NCBI GenBank assembly: GCA_017577895.1
Contig: PKQY01000002.1
Location: 1-64,000 of the forward strand
From: Bacillota bacterium
GTDB lineage: Bacteria > Bacillota > Bacilli > ZCTH02-B2
Direction of reading: 5' to 3'
DNA length: 64,000 nt
The notes under the pieces were generated by a model. The model worked only from the letters and a program-made list of their open reading frames with translations, had not been told where the DNA came from and ran no database searches. Shown here piece by piece: positions 17,094 to 25,497 of the stretch (position 1 is its first letter; each line of letters opens with the position of its first letter). Position numbers and translations under genes: made by a program.

Positions 17094-18379
17094 TGTTTGA
17101 GACCCTCGCCAATATTTTTCGCATCCCCGACTTGCGGCGGCGCATTTTCTACACGCTGATGATTTTGGTCGTGTTCCGGATCGGAACCTTTATTCCTGCC
17201 CCCAACATCAATGTCGATTTGTTGAACATCCAGGCCAACAACATTTTCGGGTTTTTGAACGTCTTCGGCGGCGGGGCTTTGGAAAACTTTTCGATTTTTG
17301 CCATGGGCATTTACCCGTACATCACCGCCTCCATCATCGTGCAGCTGTTGTCGATGGATGTGGTTCCCAAGTTTGCGGAATGGGCGAAACAGGGTCAGGA
17401 AGGCCGGCGGAAATTGGCCCAATTCACCCGCTATTTCACCGTGGTGCTGGCTTTCATCCAAGCCATCGGGATGACCATCGGTTTTAACCGCATCTTTCCC
17501 GGCTTGGTGGAAAATCCGAGCTTTGGCACGTATTTGCTCATCACGTTGACATTGACGGCCGGCACGACCCTCCTCATGTGGATGGGGGAACAAATTAACG
17601 AAAAAGGCATCGGCAACGGCATCTCCATCATCATTTTCGGGGGGATTGTCGCCGGTTTGCCCAACGCGGTGCGGGCCATTTACGCTTCGGAGTTTTTCGG
17701 AGCAGCGGATCAATGGTTCCTGAACCTAGTCAAACTGTTGGCCATCCTCTTGGTGGTCATCGCCATCATTGTCGGCGTCATTTACGTGCAGCAAGGTGTT
17801 CGCCGCATTCCGATTCAATATGCGAAACGGGTGGTGGGGCGGCGGATGTATGGCGGACAAATGACCCACCTGCCCATTCGGGTCAATGCGGCCGGGGTGA
17901 TTCCGGTCATTTTCGCCATGGCGTTGCTCATCTTCCCGACCACCATCGCCGGTTTTTGGCAAGGTCACGGATGGGCGGACTGGATCATTGAACATTTCAA
18001 CTACAACCGGCCGTTAGGGATGTTCCTGTACGTGATTCTGATCATCGGCTTCACGTACTTTTACACGTACGTCCAAATCAACCCGCAGCAGCTGGCGGAA
18101 AACTTGAAGAAAAACGGCGGTTATATCCCCGGCGTACGGCCCGGTAAGGCGACGGAAATGTACTTGGTAGGTGTACTCAACCGGATCACGCTGACTGGTG
18201 CGCTGTTCTTAGCTGCGGTGGCCATTTTGCCGGTGTTTTTCACCGCCGTAACCCAATTGCCGCAAACGGTCCAGTTTGGCGGTACGTCGTTGCTTATCGT
18301 CGTTGGCGTCGCCCTGGACACGATGAAGCAAATCGACAGCCAATTGGTCAAGCGCCATTACAAAGGATTTATCAAGTAA
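17093..18379 (+). CDS. secY: Protein translocase channel subunit SecY
   Basis: SecY is the membrane channel of the Sec secretion system. The 428-residue product shows about ten hydrophobic segments, the N-terminal IFYTLMILVVFRIGTFIPAP and the cytoplasmic loop with ADVYGGQMTHLPIRVN-like sequence near residues 250-265. The ATG overlaps the rplO stop (TAATG), and GAGGTGATC inside rplO acts as binding site, implying coupling. Position before adk is standard. Confidence 0.97.
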   Translation: MFETLANIFRIPDLRRRIFYTLMILVVFRIGTFIPAPNINVDLLNIQANNIFGFLNVFGGGALENFSIFAMGIYPYITASIIVQLLSMDVVPKFAEWAKQGQEGRRKLAQFTRYFTVVLAFIQAIGMTIGFNRIFPGLVENPSFGTYLLITLTLTAGTTLLMWMGEQINEKGIGNGISIIIFGGIVAGLPNAVRAIYASEFFGAADQWFLNLVKLLAILLVVIAIIVGVIYVQQGVRRIPIQYAKRVVGRRMYGGQMTHLPIRVNAAGVIPVIFAMALLIFPTTIAGFWQGHGWADWIIEHFNYNRPLGMFLYVILIIGFTYFYTYVQINPQQLAENLKKNGGYIPGVRPGKATEMYLVGVLNRITLTGALFLAAVAILPVFFTAVTQLPQTVQFGGTSLLIVVGVALDTMKQIDSQLVKRHYKGFIK

Positions 18380-18398
18380 TCCGGTTGGGGGGATACGG

Positions 18399-19052
18399 AT
18401 GGAAATCGTGTTGATGGGATTGCCGGGGGCCGGGAAAGGGACCCAAGCGGAGCGCATCGTCAACCGCTTTGGGATCCCGCACATTTCCACAGGCGACATG
18501 TTTCGTCAGGCCGTCGCCGAGGGGACGGAGTTGGGCAAACAAGCCAAGGCTTACATGGATGCCGGCCAACTGGTGCCGGATGAAGTGACCGTCGGCATCG
18601 TCCGGGAACGGTTGATGAAAGACGACTGCCGGAACGGGTTTTTGCTGGACGGGTTTCCCCGTACCGTGGAGCAAGCCAAGGCGTTGGATGACACCTTGAA
18701 GGAGTTGGGACGACAACTGTCGCACGTCTTGTTGATTGAAGTGGACAAAGACGTCTTGCTCAAACGGCTGACCGGCCGCCGCATTTGCCGGCAGTGCGGG
18801 GCGACGTACCACGTGGAGTTCAATCCGCCCCGGCAGGCAGGAAAATGTGATCGGTGCGGCGGAGAGCTGTATCAGCGGGACGACGACGCACCGGAAACGG
18901 TGGCTACGCGGCTGGACGTCAACATGGCGCAGATGGAACCGATTTTGGCCCATTACGAAGCCCAAGGGCTGCTTCGGCGCGTGGACGGGGAACAGGACAT
19001 CGAGGCTGTCACCCGTCAAATCATGACCTTGTTGGGGAGCGAATCTGCGTGA
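18399..19052 (+). CDS. adk: Adenylate kinase, zinc-lid type
   Basis: Adenylate kinase converts ATP and AMP to two ADP in the cytosol. The 217-residue product has the P-loop GLPGAGKGTQ at residues 7-16 and the FPRTVEQA AMP-binding segment. The long LID domain carries CRQCG and CDRCG, the four zinc cysteines of Gram-positive enzymes. GGTTGGGGGGATAC precedes the ATG. The stop overlaps the GTG start of map. Confidence 0.97.
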   Translation: MEIVLMGLPGAGKGTQAERIVNRFGIPHISTGDMFRQAVAEGTELGKQAKAYMDAGQLVPDEVTVGIVRERLMKDDCRNGFLLDGFPRTVEQAKALDDTLKELGRQLSHVLLIEVDKDVLLKRLTGRRICRQCGATYHVEFNPPRQAGKCDRCGGELYQRDDDAPETVATRLDVNMAQMEPILAHYEAQGLLRRVDGEQDIEAVTRQIMTLLGSESA

Positions 19053-19798
19053 TCATCCTCAAGACGAAAGAAGAAATCGAAACGATCCGCCAGGCGGGGC
19101 GGATCGTGGCATTGACCTTGGGGGAAGTGGCCAAAGCGATTCGCCCCGGCGTAAAGACGAAGGAGTTGGACGAGATAGCGGAAGCCTTTATCCGTTCGCA
19201 AAATGCCAGACCCTCCTTCAAAGGATACCGGGGTTTTCCGGGAAGCATTTGCGTATCCGTCAATGAAGAGCTCGTCCATGGCATACCGGGCGAGCGCCGG
19301 TTGGAAGAAGGGGACATCGTCACCTTGGATATCGGCGTTGAAGTTGACGGATACCATGCGGATTCAGCGTGGACCTATCCGGTGGGAACCATTTCCGAGG
19401 CCGACCGGCACCTCTTGGAAGTGACCGAACAGGCTTTATATGAAGGACTGAAGTTCGCGGCACCGAACAACCGTCTGTCCGACATTTCCCACGCCATTCA
19501 AACGACGGTGGAAGCTGCCGGTTTTTCCATCGTGCGGGAATACGTCGGCCATGGCATCGGGCGGAATTTGCACGAAGAACCGCAAATCCCCAATTATGGC
19601 CCGCCCAACAAAGGGCCCCGCTTGAAGCCGGGTATGGTCTTGGCCATTGAACCGATGGTCAATGCCGGGGAACGCTATGTAAAAACCCTCAGCGACCATT
19701 GGACCGTCGTCACCGTGGACGGTTCCCGGTGTGCCCATTTTGAGCACACCGTGGCCATCACCGAGACCGGTTGCGAAATCTTGACCATTGCATCATAG
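19049..19798 (+). CDS. map: Methionine aminopeptidase, type I
   Basis: This enzyme removes the N-terminal methionine from nascent proteins. The 249-residue product starts MIILKTKEEIETIRQAGRI at a GTG that overlaps the adk stop (GTGA). The metal ligands are present: two aspartates in DIGVEVDGYHADSAWTY, His in GHGIGRNLHEEP, and Glu in AIEPM and FEHTVAIT. It is the catalytic domain without an N-terminal zinc extension. Confidence 0.97.
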   Translation: MIILKTKEEIETIRQAGRIVALTLGEVAKAIRPGVKTKELDEIAEAFIRSQNARPSFKGYRGFPGSICVSVNEELVHGIPGERRLEEGDIVTLDIGVEVDGYHADSAWTYPVGTISEADRHLLEVTEQALYEGLKFAAPNNRLSDISHAIQTTVEAAGFSIVREYVGHGIGRNLHEEPQIPNYGPPNKGPRLKPGMVLAIEPMVNAGERYVKTLSDHWTVVTVDGSRCAHFEHTVAITETGCEILTIAS

Positions 19799-19810
19799 TG
19801 GGGAGTCGTT

Positions 19811-20155
19811 ATGACCAAACCGATGGAGATGCCCAAGCCGGGCCAAGTCGTGCTCGTCACGCGCGGGAAACATGCCGGTACGTACGCGGTGGTCATCAAA
19901 ATTGAACCGGATCGGTTTGTCTGGATTGCCGACGGAGACAAACGGCGGTTTGACAAACCGAAAAAAAAGAATCTCCGACACATTCGCCCTATGCCGTATG
20001 TGGACGAAAAGGTGGCGCGCCAACTTCAGGAAACGGGGCGCGTTTCCAACGCCATGTTGCGGTTTGCGATACGAACGTTTATTTCATATCATGAGAGTAA
20101 ACCAAACGAGGAAAACGCTGAATCCCAAGAGAAAGGAGAGGATTCTTCTGGCTAA
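19811..20155 (+). CDS. KOW-domain RNA-binding protein (L14e-like, YbzG family)
   Basis: A 114-residue protein with an N-terminal KOW segment (PGQVVLVTRGKHAGTYAVVI, residues 10-29) similar to archaeal and eukaryotic L14e. Genes of this family stand between map and infA in many Firmicutes. The C-terminal third is acidic and poorly conserved. The stop overlaps the infA start by 8 bases, which points to translational coupling. Its role is unknown; ribosome association is an inference from context. Confidence 0.8.
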   Translation: MTKPMEMPKPGQVVLVTRGKHAGTYAVVIKIEPDRFVWIADGDKRRFDKPKKKNLRHIRPMPYVDEKVARQLQETGRVSNAMLRFAIRTFISYHESKPNEENAESQEKGEDSSG

Positions 20156-20366
20156 AGAGGATGTCATTGAAGTAGAAGGCACGGTCATTGAACCGCTGCC
20201 CAATGCCATGTTTCGCGTCGAGCTGGAAAACGGTCATAAAGTACTGGCCCACGTTTCGGGCAAGATTCGGATGCACTACATTCGGATACTGCCCGGCGAT
20301 CGGGTGACCGTCGAACTGTCCCCGTATGATCTCACCAGAGGCCGAATCACGTACCGGTACAAGTGA
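20148..20366 (+). CDS. infA: Translation initiation factor IF-1, apparent CTG start
   Basis: IF-1 occupies the A site during initiation. The 72-residue product has the full family sequence, from AKEDVIEVEGTVIE to YDLTRGRITYRYK, and exactly the usual length if translation starts at CTG (20148). AAAGGAG at 20132-20138 is 9 bases upstream of that CTG. No ATG, GTG or TTG occurs in frame between that site and the first conserved codon. An ATT six bases earlier is the only other candidate and is too close to the binding site. An in-frame ATG at 20091 would add 19 residues not found in the family. The non-standard start may limit IF-1 synthesis, as the ATT start does in infC; that is an inference. 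Confidence 0.9.
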   Translation: MAKEDVIEVEGTVIEPLPNAMFRVELENGHKVLAHVSGKIRMHYIRILPGDRVTVELSPYDLTRGRITYRYK

Positions 20367-20378
20367 GGAGGGAACCTG

Positions 20379-20492
20379 ATGAAGGTAAGGCCTTCGGTCA
20401 AACCGATGTGCGAAAAATGCAAGATTATCAAACGCAAAGGCACCGTCATGGTGATCTGTGAAAATCCGAAGCACAAGCAAAAACAAGGATAA
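20379..20492 (+). CDS. rpmJ: 50S ribosomal protein L36, zinc-binding type
   Basis: L36 is the smallest ribosomal protein. The 37-residue product reads MKVRPSVKPMCEKCKIIKRK at its start, with the zinc ligands C11, C14, a Cys in VICENPKH and the following His. GAGGAGGGAACCTG precedes the ATG. Position between infA and rpsM is canonical. Confidence 0.96.
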   Translation: MKVRPSVKPMCEKCKIIKRKGTVMVICENPKHKQKQG

Positions 20493-20527
20493 ACGGGCTC
20501 CATTCTGGGTTCTAAGGAGGTTGAACG

Positions 20528-20896
20528 ATGGCACGTATCGTCGGTGTGGACCTGCCCCGCGACAAACGGATCGAAGTGGCGCTGACGTACATTTACGGCA
20601 TCGGGCTGCCCACAGCAAAGAAAATTTTGGCGGCCACCGGCGTCAATCCGGACACCCGTGTTCGGGACTTGACGGAAGATGAAATTTCTCGCCTCCGGGA
20701 TGAGATCGACCGCAACTACAAAGTCGAAGGGGACTTGCGCCGGGAAGTGGCGATGAACATCAAACGGTTGATGGAAATTGGCTGCTACCGCGGCATTCGT
20801 CACCGCAAAGGTTTGCCGGTGCGGGGACAACGGACGAAAACCAACGCCCGGACGCGCAAAGGACCCCGCCGTACCGTGGCGAACAAGAAAAAATAA
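20528..20896 (+). CDS. rpsM: 30S ribosomal protein S13
   Basis: S13 sits on the 30S head and contacts P-site tRNA and L5. The 122-residue product starts MARIVGVDLPRDKRIEVALT and ends with the basic tail RTRKGPRRTVANKKK-like sequence. The GIRHRKGLPVRGQRTKTNAR segment is the family signature. TAAGGAGGT precedes the ATG. Confidence 0.97.
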   Translation: MARIVGVDLPRDKRIEVALTYIYGIGLPTAKKILAATGVNPDTRVRDLTEDEISRLRDEIDRNYKVEGDLRREVAMNIKRLMEIGCYRGIRHRKGLPVRGQRTKTNARTRKGPRRTVANKKK

Positions 20897-20920
20897 TGCT
20901 CAATGATAGGAGGGCATGAG

Positions 20921-21316
20921 ATGGCAGCGCGAAAAGGGACCACTCTGACCAGACGCCGGGATCGGAAAAACGTCGAAAGCGGCGTGGCGCACATTAAGTC
21001 CACGTTTAACAACACCATCGTGACCATCACCGATCCGCACGGCAACACCATTTCCTGGGCCAGCTCGGGAACCATCGGCTTTAAAGGCTCGCGGAAAGGC
21101 ACGCCATTTGCGGCGCAAATGGCAGCGGAAGCGGCTGCCAAAGCGGCCATGGAGCACGGGATGCGCACGGTAGAAGTGCGGGTGAAAGGGCCCGGTTCCG
21201 GACGGGAAGCCGCGATCCGCTCTTTGCAAGCTGCTGGTCTGGAAGTCAGTTCGATTCAGGATGTGACGCCGATTCCCCACAACGGGTGCCGTCCGCCAAA
21301 ACGTCGCCGGGTCTGA
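20921..21316 (+). CDS. rpsK: 30S ribosomal protein S11
   Basis: S11 lines the platform near the mRNA exit. The 131-residue product starts MAARKGTTLTRRRDRKNVES and has the signature VRVKGPGSGREAAIRSLQAA and the C-terminal HNGCRPPKRRRV. The ATG at 20921 is seven bases after AGGAGG. A 169-base gap with its own promoter separates it from rpoA. Confidence 0.97.
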   Translation: MAARKGTTLTRRRDRKNVESGVAHIKSTFNNTIVTITDPHGNTISWASSGTIGFKGSRKGTPFAAQMAAEAAAKAAMEHGMRTVEVRVKGPGSGREAAIRSLQAAGLEVSSIQDVTPIPHNGCRPPKRRRV

Positions 21317-21382
21317 TGGAACGATTTGCCATATGGACAAGAACGAGGCGGTTGAAAAATTCATGCAACTACCGCCGGAAAA

Positions 21383-21391
21383 TGGTATAAT
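21383..21391 (+). promoter_or_regulatory. Extended -10 promoter for rpoA-rplQ
   Basis: TGGTATAAT at 21383-21391 is a perfect extended -10 element in the gap between rpsK and rpoA, about 95 bases before the rpoA start. No good -35 box lies 16-18 bases upstream (ATGCAA at 21363-21368), which extended -10 promoters tolerate. It would allow rpoA and rplQ to be made apart from the upstream operon. Confidence 0.55.
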
Positions 21392-21485
21392 ATACCGTAT
21401 TCTTGTTCATAATGGTAGACATATTGGCGAAGTATGCCTGTCGGTGCCAGATGGGTGTTGACGTTTGGTAAGGAGGGTTCCCGGT

Positions 21486-22430
21486 TTGATCGAGATCGAA
21501 AAGCCCAAAATCGAGCTGGTGGAAGTCGATGAAAAAGGGACGTACGGGAAGTTTGTCGTCGAACCGTTGGAACGGGGATACGGCATCACATTAGGCAATT
21601 CGTTGCGGCGGATCCTGCTGTCTTCTTTGCCGGGAGCCGCCGTGACCAGTGTTTATATCGAGGGCGTTTTGCACGAATTTTCGACGATTCCCGGGGTGGT
21701 TGAGGATACGACCGAGATCATCCTCAACTTGAAGCAATTGGCTTTGCGCATTCATTCCGACGAAGAAAAAATCTTGGAAATCGAAGCGCAAGGTCCTGGT
21801 GAAGTGACGGCGGCCGACATACGCGCCGACAGCGATGTGGACATTCTGAACCCGGAGTTGCACATCGCCACCTTGGAAGAAGACGGTCGGCTCTACATGC
21901 GGATGGAAGCCAACCGGGGCCGGGGATTTGTCCTGGCGGAAAAGAACAAGAAGGAAGATCAGCCCATCGGCGTCATTCCGGTGGACTCCATCTATACGCC
22001 GGTGAAGCGGGTCAACTACACCGTCGAAAACACCCGGGTCGGACAAGTGACCAACTATGACAAACTGACCTTGGAAGTGTGGACCGACGGAAGCCTCCAT
22101 CCGGAAGAAGCGGTCAGCCTGGGAGCCAAAATTTTGATCGAACATCTGCGCTTGTTTGTTGACTTGACGGGAGACAGTCAAGAAAGCGAAATTATGGTGG
22201 AAAAAGAAGAGGATCCCAAGGACAAAATCCTCGAGATGACCATCGAGGAGCTGGATTTGTCGGTTCGCTCTTACAACTGCTTGAAACGGGCCGGCATTAA
22301 TACGGTGTATGAACTGACCACCAAGACGGAAGAAGACATGATGAAAGTGCGCAACCTCGGGAAGAAATCGTTAGAAGAAGTGCAGGCGAAACTGGCAGAA
22401 CTGGGATTGTCCTTCCGAAAAGCCGAATGA
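21486..22430 (+). CDS. rpoA: RNA polymerase alpha subunit
   Basis: Alpha assembles the core polymerase and contacts UP elements and activators. The 314-residue product, the same length as in Bacillus subtilis, starts MIEIEKPKIELVEVDEKG at a TTG behind AAGGAGGG. The N-terminal dimer domain includes ERGYGITLGNSLRRILLSSL. The C-terminal domain near residues 240-310 contains ELDLSVRSYNCLKRAGI and the NLGKKSLEE helix-hairpin-helix. Confidence 0.98.
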   Translation: MIEIEKPKIELVEVDEKGTYGKFVVEPLERGYGITLGNSLRRILLSSLPGAAVTSVYIEGVLHEFSTIPGVVEDTTEIILNLKQLALRIHSDEEKILEIEAQGPGEVTAADIRADSDVDILNPELHIATLEEDGRLYMRMEANRGRGFVLAEKNKKEDQPIGVIPVDSIYTPVKRVNYTVENTRVGQVTNYDKLTLEVWTDGSLHPEEAVSLGAKILIEHLRLFVDLTGDSQESEIMVEKEEDPKDKILEMTIEELDLSVRSYNCLKRAGINTVYELTTKTEEDMMKVRNLGKKSLEEVQAKLAELGLSFRKAE

Positions 22431-22460
22431 CGCAAGCCTTGACGAAAAGGAGGGAGAACC

Positions 22461-22820
22461 ATGGGTTATGCGAAATTGGGACGGCATTCCAGTGCGCGGA
22501 AAGCGTTGTTTCGGGATTTGGTCACCGATTTGATCATTTATGAACGCATCAAAACGACCGAAGCCAAGGCCAAAGCGGTGCGTTCCATCGCGGAAAAGAT
22601 GATTACGCTGGCCAAACGGGGCGACCTGCATGCCCGGCGGCAAGTGGCGGCCTTTGTTCGGAAAGAGGCGGCCAATGAGCATCAAGATGCCATTCAGAAA
22701 TTGTTCAATGACATTGCCCCGCGGTACGCGGATCGTCAAGGGGGATATACCCGGATTTTGAAACTGGGTCCCCGCCGGGGCGACGGGGCGCCGATGGTGG
22801 TTTTGGAACTGGTGGAATAA
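22461..22820 (+). CDS. rplQ: 50S ribosomal protein L17
   Basis: L17 sits near the tunnel exit of the 50S subunit. The 119-residue product starts MGYAKLGRHSSARKALFRDL and ends GGYTRILKLGPRRGDGAPM before a short tail, all standard. AAAAGGAGGGAG precedes the ATG. It is the last ribosomal gene of the alpha cluster and is followed by a terminator-like hairpin. Confidence 0.97.
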   Translation: MGYAKLGRHSSARKALFRDLVTDLIIYERIKTTEAKAKAVRSIAEKMITLAKRGDLHARRQVAAFVRKEAANEHQDAIQKLFNDIAPRYADRQGGYTRILKLGPRRGDGAPMVVLELVE

Positions 22821-22860
22821 CCGGTATACTTGACCATTTGAAATGGATACAGGGCACGTG

Positions 22861-22909
22861 AAAGGATGACAGAAGGAGCGGCGGTTTGCTTTTCCGGGTC
22901 ATCCTTTTT
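22861..22909 (+). terminator. Terminator-like hairpin after rplQ
   Basis: AAAGGATGAC (22861-22870) pairs with GTCATCCTTT (22898-22907), with more T residues after it. The loop is long (27 bases). It lies between rplQ and the ECF transporter genes and would limit read-through from the ribosomal operon. Confidence 0.6.
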
Positions 22910-22936
22910 CCTCATTTAGAGGGGGGAGGGGGCAGC

Positions 22937-23794
22937 ATGCCGCGGCATCCCGTGGTAGAGGTCCAGAGACTGATCTACCAGTATCCGTCGGAGGCGCTGG
23001 AGCAGGTCAATGCGGTGTTGAAAGGGATCGATTTACAGGTGAGCGCCGGCGAATACTTGGTTATTCTCGGGCACAACGGCTCGGGAAAGTCCACGTTGGC
23101 CAAGCAGCTGAATGCGCTGTTGACCCCCACCGAAGGCCGGGTCCTCATTTGCGGCATGGATACACGGGATGAGTCGGTCCGTTGGGAAATACGGCGCCAA
23201 GCCGGCATGGTCTTTCAAAACCCGGACAACCAAATTGTCGGGACCAACGTGGCCGAGGATGTGGCCTTCGGTCTGGAGAACCTGGGCGTGCCGGTGGAAG
23301 AAATGGTCGAGCGGGTCGAAGCGGCTTTGGTCAAGCTGGGCATCGCTCATCTGGCGGATGTCGAACCGCACCAGCTTTCCGGCGGACAAAAACAGCGGCT
23401 GGCCATTGCCGGCATTTTGGCCATGCGCCCGACCATCCTCATTCTCGATGAGGCAACGGCCATGTTGGATCCGCAAGGCCGTCGCGAAGTCATGGAAGCC
23501 GTGCGCCAGTTGAACCGGGAGGAAGGCATCACGGTCATTCAGATTACCCATTTTATGGAAGAAGCGCTGATGGCTGACCGGGTGGCGGTGATGCAAGAAG
23601 GCCGAATCCGCACTGTCGGCCCGCCGGAAGAGGTGTTGCTGCAGCGGGATTTGTTGCTGGAAGCAGGACTGGAAGTGCCCTTTGCCGTCGAATTGGCCGA
23701 CAGGTTGCGCCGTCGGGGCATTCCGCTGGACAAAAACATTTTACACGGGGAACAATTGGTGGAAGCGTTATGGAAATTGATGTCCGATCGTTGA
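22937..23794 (+). CDS. ecfA1: Energy-coupling factor transporter ATPase A1
   Basis: One of the two ATPases of the ECF module that powers uptake of vitamins and metals by exchangeable S components. The 285-residue product has Walker A LGHNGSGKST near residues 44-53, the Q-loop in VFQNPDNQIVG, the signature LSGGQKQRLAIAG and Walker B LILDEATAMLDP. The ATG at 22937 follows GGGGGGAGGGGG. It overlaps ecfA2 by 25 bases. The set after rplQ is conserved in Bacillales. Confidence 0.95.
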   Translation: MPRHPVVEVQRLIYQYPSEALEQVNAVLKGIDLQVSAGEYLVILGHNGSGKSTLAKQLNALLTPTEGRVLICGMDTRDESVRWEIRRQAGMVFQNPDNQIVGTNVAEDVAFGLENLGVPVEEMVERVEAALVKLGIAHLADVEPHQLSGGQKQRLAIAGILAMRPTILILDEATAMLDPQGRREVMEAVRQLNREEGITVIQITHFMEEALMADRVAVMQEGRIRTVGPPEEVLLQRDLLLEAGLEVPFAVELADRLRRRGIPLDKNILHGEQLVEALWKLMSDR

Positions 23795-24630
23795 CCCATA
23801 TTTACCGGCCGGGAACGGTTTTTGAGCGGACGGCGTTGCGCGACGTCAATTTGCACATTCCCGCTGCGAGTTTTACCGCCATCGTCGGTCACACCGGATC
23901 CGGCAAATCCACATTGGTGCAACATTTTAACGGCCTGCTGCGTCCGACACAGGGGACCATTCGGGTCGGAACGTTGGAAATTACGCCCCAGAAGAGCAAT
24001 TTGCGCCAGTTGCGGCAGGTGGTGGGACTCGTCTTTCAATATCCCGAACACCAATTGTTCGAGGAAACGGTAGAAAAAGACATCGCCTTCGGCCCGAAAC
24101 AGCTGGGCTGGCCCGAGGATTTGGTCCGCCAAAGTGTGGCGGAAGCCGCAGCTTTGGTCGGACTGAAAAAGGAACACCTGACGCGGGCTCCGTACGCCTT
24201 GAGCGGCGGCGAGCGGCGCCGGGCGGCCCTGGCGGGGGTGCTGGCCATGCGGCCGAAGGTGTTGATTTTGGACGAGCCGACCGCCGGTTTGGATCCCCGC
24301 GGACGACAAGAGATTTTGAGCTTGATTGCCCGACTCCATCGGGAAGAGGGGCTGACCGTCATCATGGTCACCCACAGCATGGAGGATGCGGCCCGCTACG
24401 CGCAACAGCTGGTGGTCATGAAAGACGGGCAAGTGTTGATGACGGGCCCGCCGGAGGAGGTCTTTGCCCAGGAAGAACTGTTGGATGAAGCGGGTCTCAC
24501 CTTACCGGAGCCGGCCCGGTTCGTCAAAGCGTTGAATGCACGGCTGGCGCGACCCTTGCCGTTGTTGATGACGGCGGAAGCGTTGGAGGAGGAAATCGTC
24601 GCCCGGCTCGCCAAGGAGGGGGTTCGGTGA
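23770..24630 (+). CDS. ecfA2: Energy-coupling factor transporter ATPase A2
   Basis: The second ATPase of the ECF module. The 286-residue product has Walker A GHTGSGKSTLVQ near residues 40-51, the Q-loop VFQYPEHQLF, the signature LSGGERRRAALAG and Walker B LILDEPTAGLDP. It overlaps ecfA1 at its start and ecfT by four bases at its end, so all three proteins should be made in step. Confidence 0.95.
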   Translation: MEIDVRSLTHIYRPGTVFERTALRDVNLHIPAASFTAIVGHTGSGKSTLVQHFNGLLRPTQGTIRVGTLEITPQKSNLRQLRQVVGLVFQYPEHQLFEETVEKDIAFGPKQLGWPEDLVRQSVAEAAALVGLKKEHLTRAPYALSGGERRRAALAGVLAMRPKVLILDEPTAGLDPRGRQEILSLIARLHREEGLTVIMVTHSMEDAARYAQQLVVMKDGQVLMTGPPEEVFAQEELLDEAGLTLPEPARFVKALNARLARPLPLLMTAEALEEEIVARLAKEGVR

Positions 24631-25430
24631 GCGCTGCCGCGTTGTCCATTGGCCAATATTATCCGGGACATTCCTGGCTGCATCGATTGGATCCCCGTTC
24701 CAAGTTGGTCTTTGTTTTTTTCTATGTCATCTTTATCTTTTTTGCCAACAACGCTGCGTCCCTCCTCTGGATGGGCGGCATGGCTCTGGTCGCCTTGGGA
24801 CTGTCCCGCATCCCCCTGGCGGTTGTCTTCCGGGGCATGAAACCGGTGCTCTGGCTGCTCTTGTTGTTGGCGGTGATGCATCTCTTGCTGACGCGGGAAG
24901 GGCCCGCGGTGGCCGAATGGGGCTGGTTCACCATCTACTCGGAAGGCGTGCGGCAAGCGGTGCTGACCACTTTTCGGCTGTTTTTCTTGATTCTTTTTTC
25001 ATCGCTGCTCACGTACACGACCCGCCCCATGGATTTGACGTTCGGCATGGAGAAGATGCTCTCGCCGCTGAAACGGTTTCGGGTGCCGGTCGGTGAATTG
25101 TCGCTGATGATGTCCATCGCCTTGCGCTTTATTCCGACATTGTTGGAAGAGACGGAGAAAATCAAGAAGGCGCAAATGGCCCGGGGCGCCGACTTTGAAA
25201 GCCGCAATTTGTTCGTGCGGATACGCAGTCTCCTGCCGCTCTTGGTTCCGTTGTTCGTCAGTTCGTTTCATCGGGCCGAGGAACTGGCCATGGCGATGGA
25301 AGCCCGGGGTTACCGAGGGGAGGAAGGCCGGACCCGTTTTCGTCAGCTGTCCATGGGTGTGAGTGACTGGCTCCTTCTGTTTTCAGCGGTGCCGTTTTAC
25401 CTCGGGTTGTTTTTCCTGCGGGCTTGGTGA
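24627..25430 (+). CDS. ecfT: Energy-coupling factor transmembrane protein T
   Basis: EcfT is the membrane scaffold that joins the two ATPases to the S component. The 267-residue product starts at a GTG that overlaps the ecfA2 stop, has five to six hydrophobic segments, and carries the coupling-helix motifs with ARG (MARGADF near residues 188-194) and EARGYRG near 227-233. Substrate specificity cannot be inferred because no S component is encoded here. Confidence 0.95.
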   Translation: MSAAALSIGQYYPGHSWLHRLDPRSKLVFVFFYVIFIFFANNAASLLWMGGMALVALGLSRIPLAVVFRGMKPVLWLLLLLAVMHLLLTREGPAVAEWGWFTIYSEGVRQAVLTTFRLFFLILFSSLLTYTTRPMDLTFGMEKMLSPLKRFRVPVGELSLMMSIALRFIPTLLEETEKIKKAQMARGADFESRNLFVRIRSLLPLLVPLFVSSFHRAEELAMAMEARGYRGEEGRTRFRQLSMGVSDWLLLFSAVPFYLGLFFLRAW

Positions 25431-25497
25431 AGCACACCAGTGGTGTGCCGTGCGGCGAGCCATGTGGTGGGGCGTTGACCGATAGGGGCGTGGGAAG

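Noticed and set aside
20091..20366. A longer infA from the in-frame ATG at 20091
   Set aside because: It adds 19 residues not found in IF-1, lies inside the upstream gene without a binding site, and the strong AAAGGAG is placed for the CTG at 20148.
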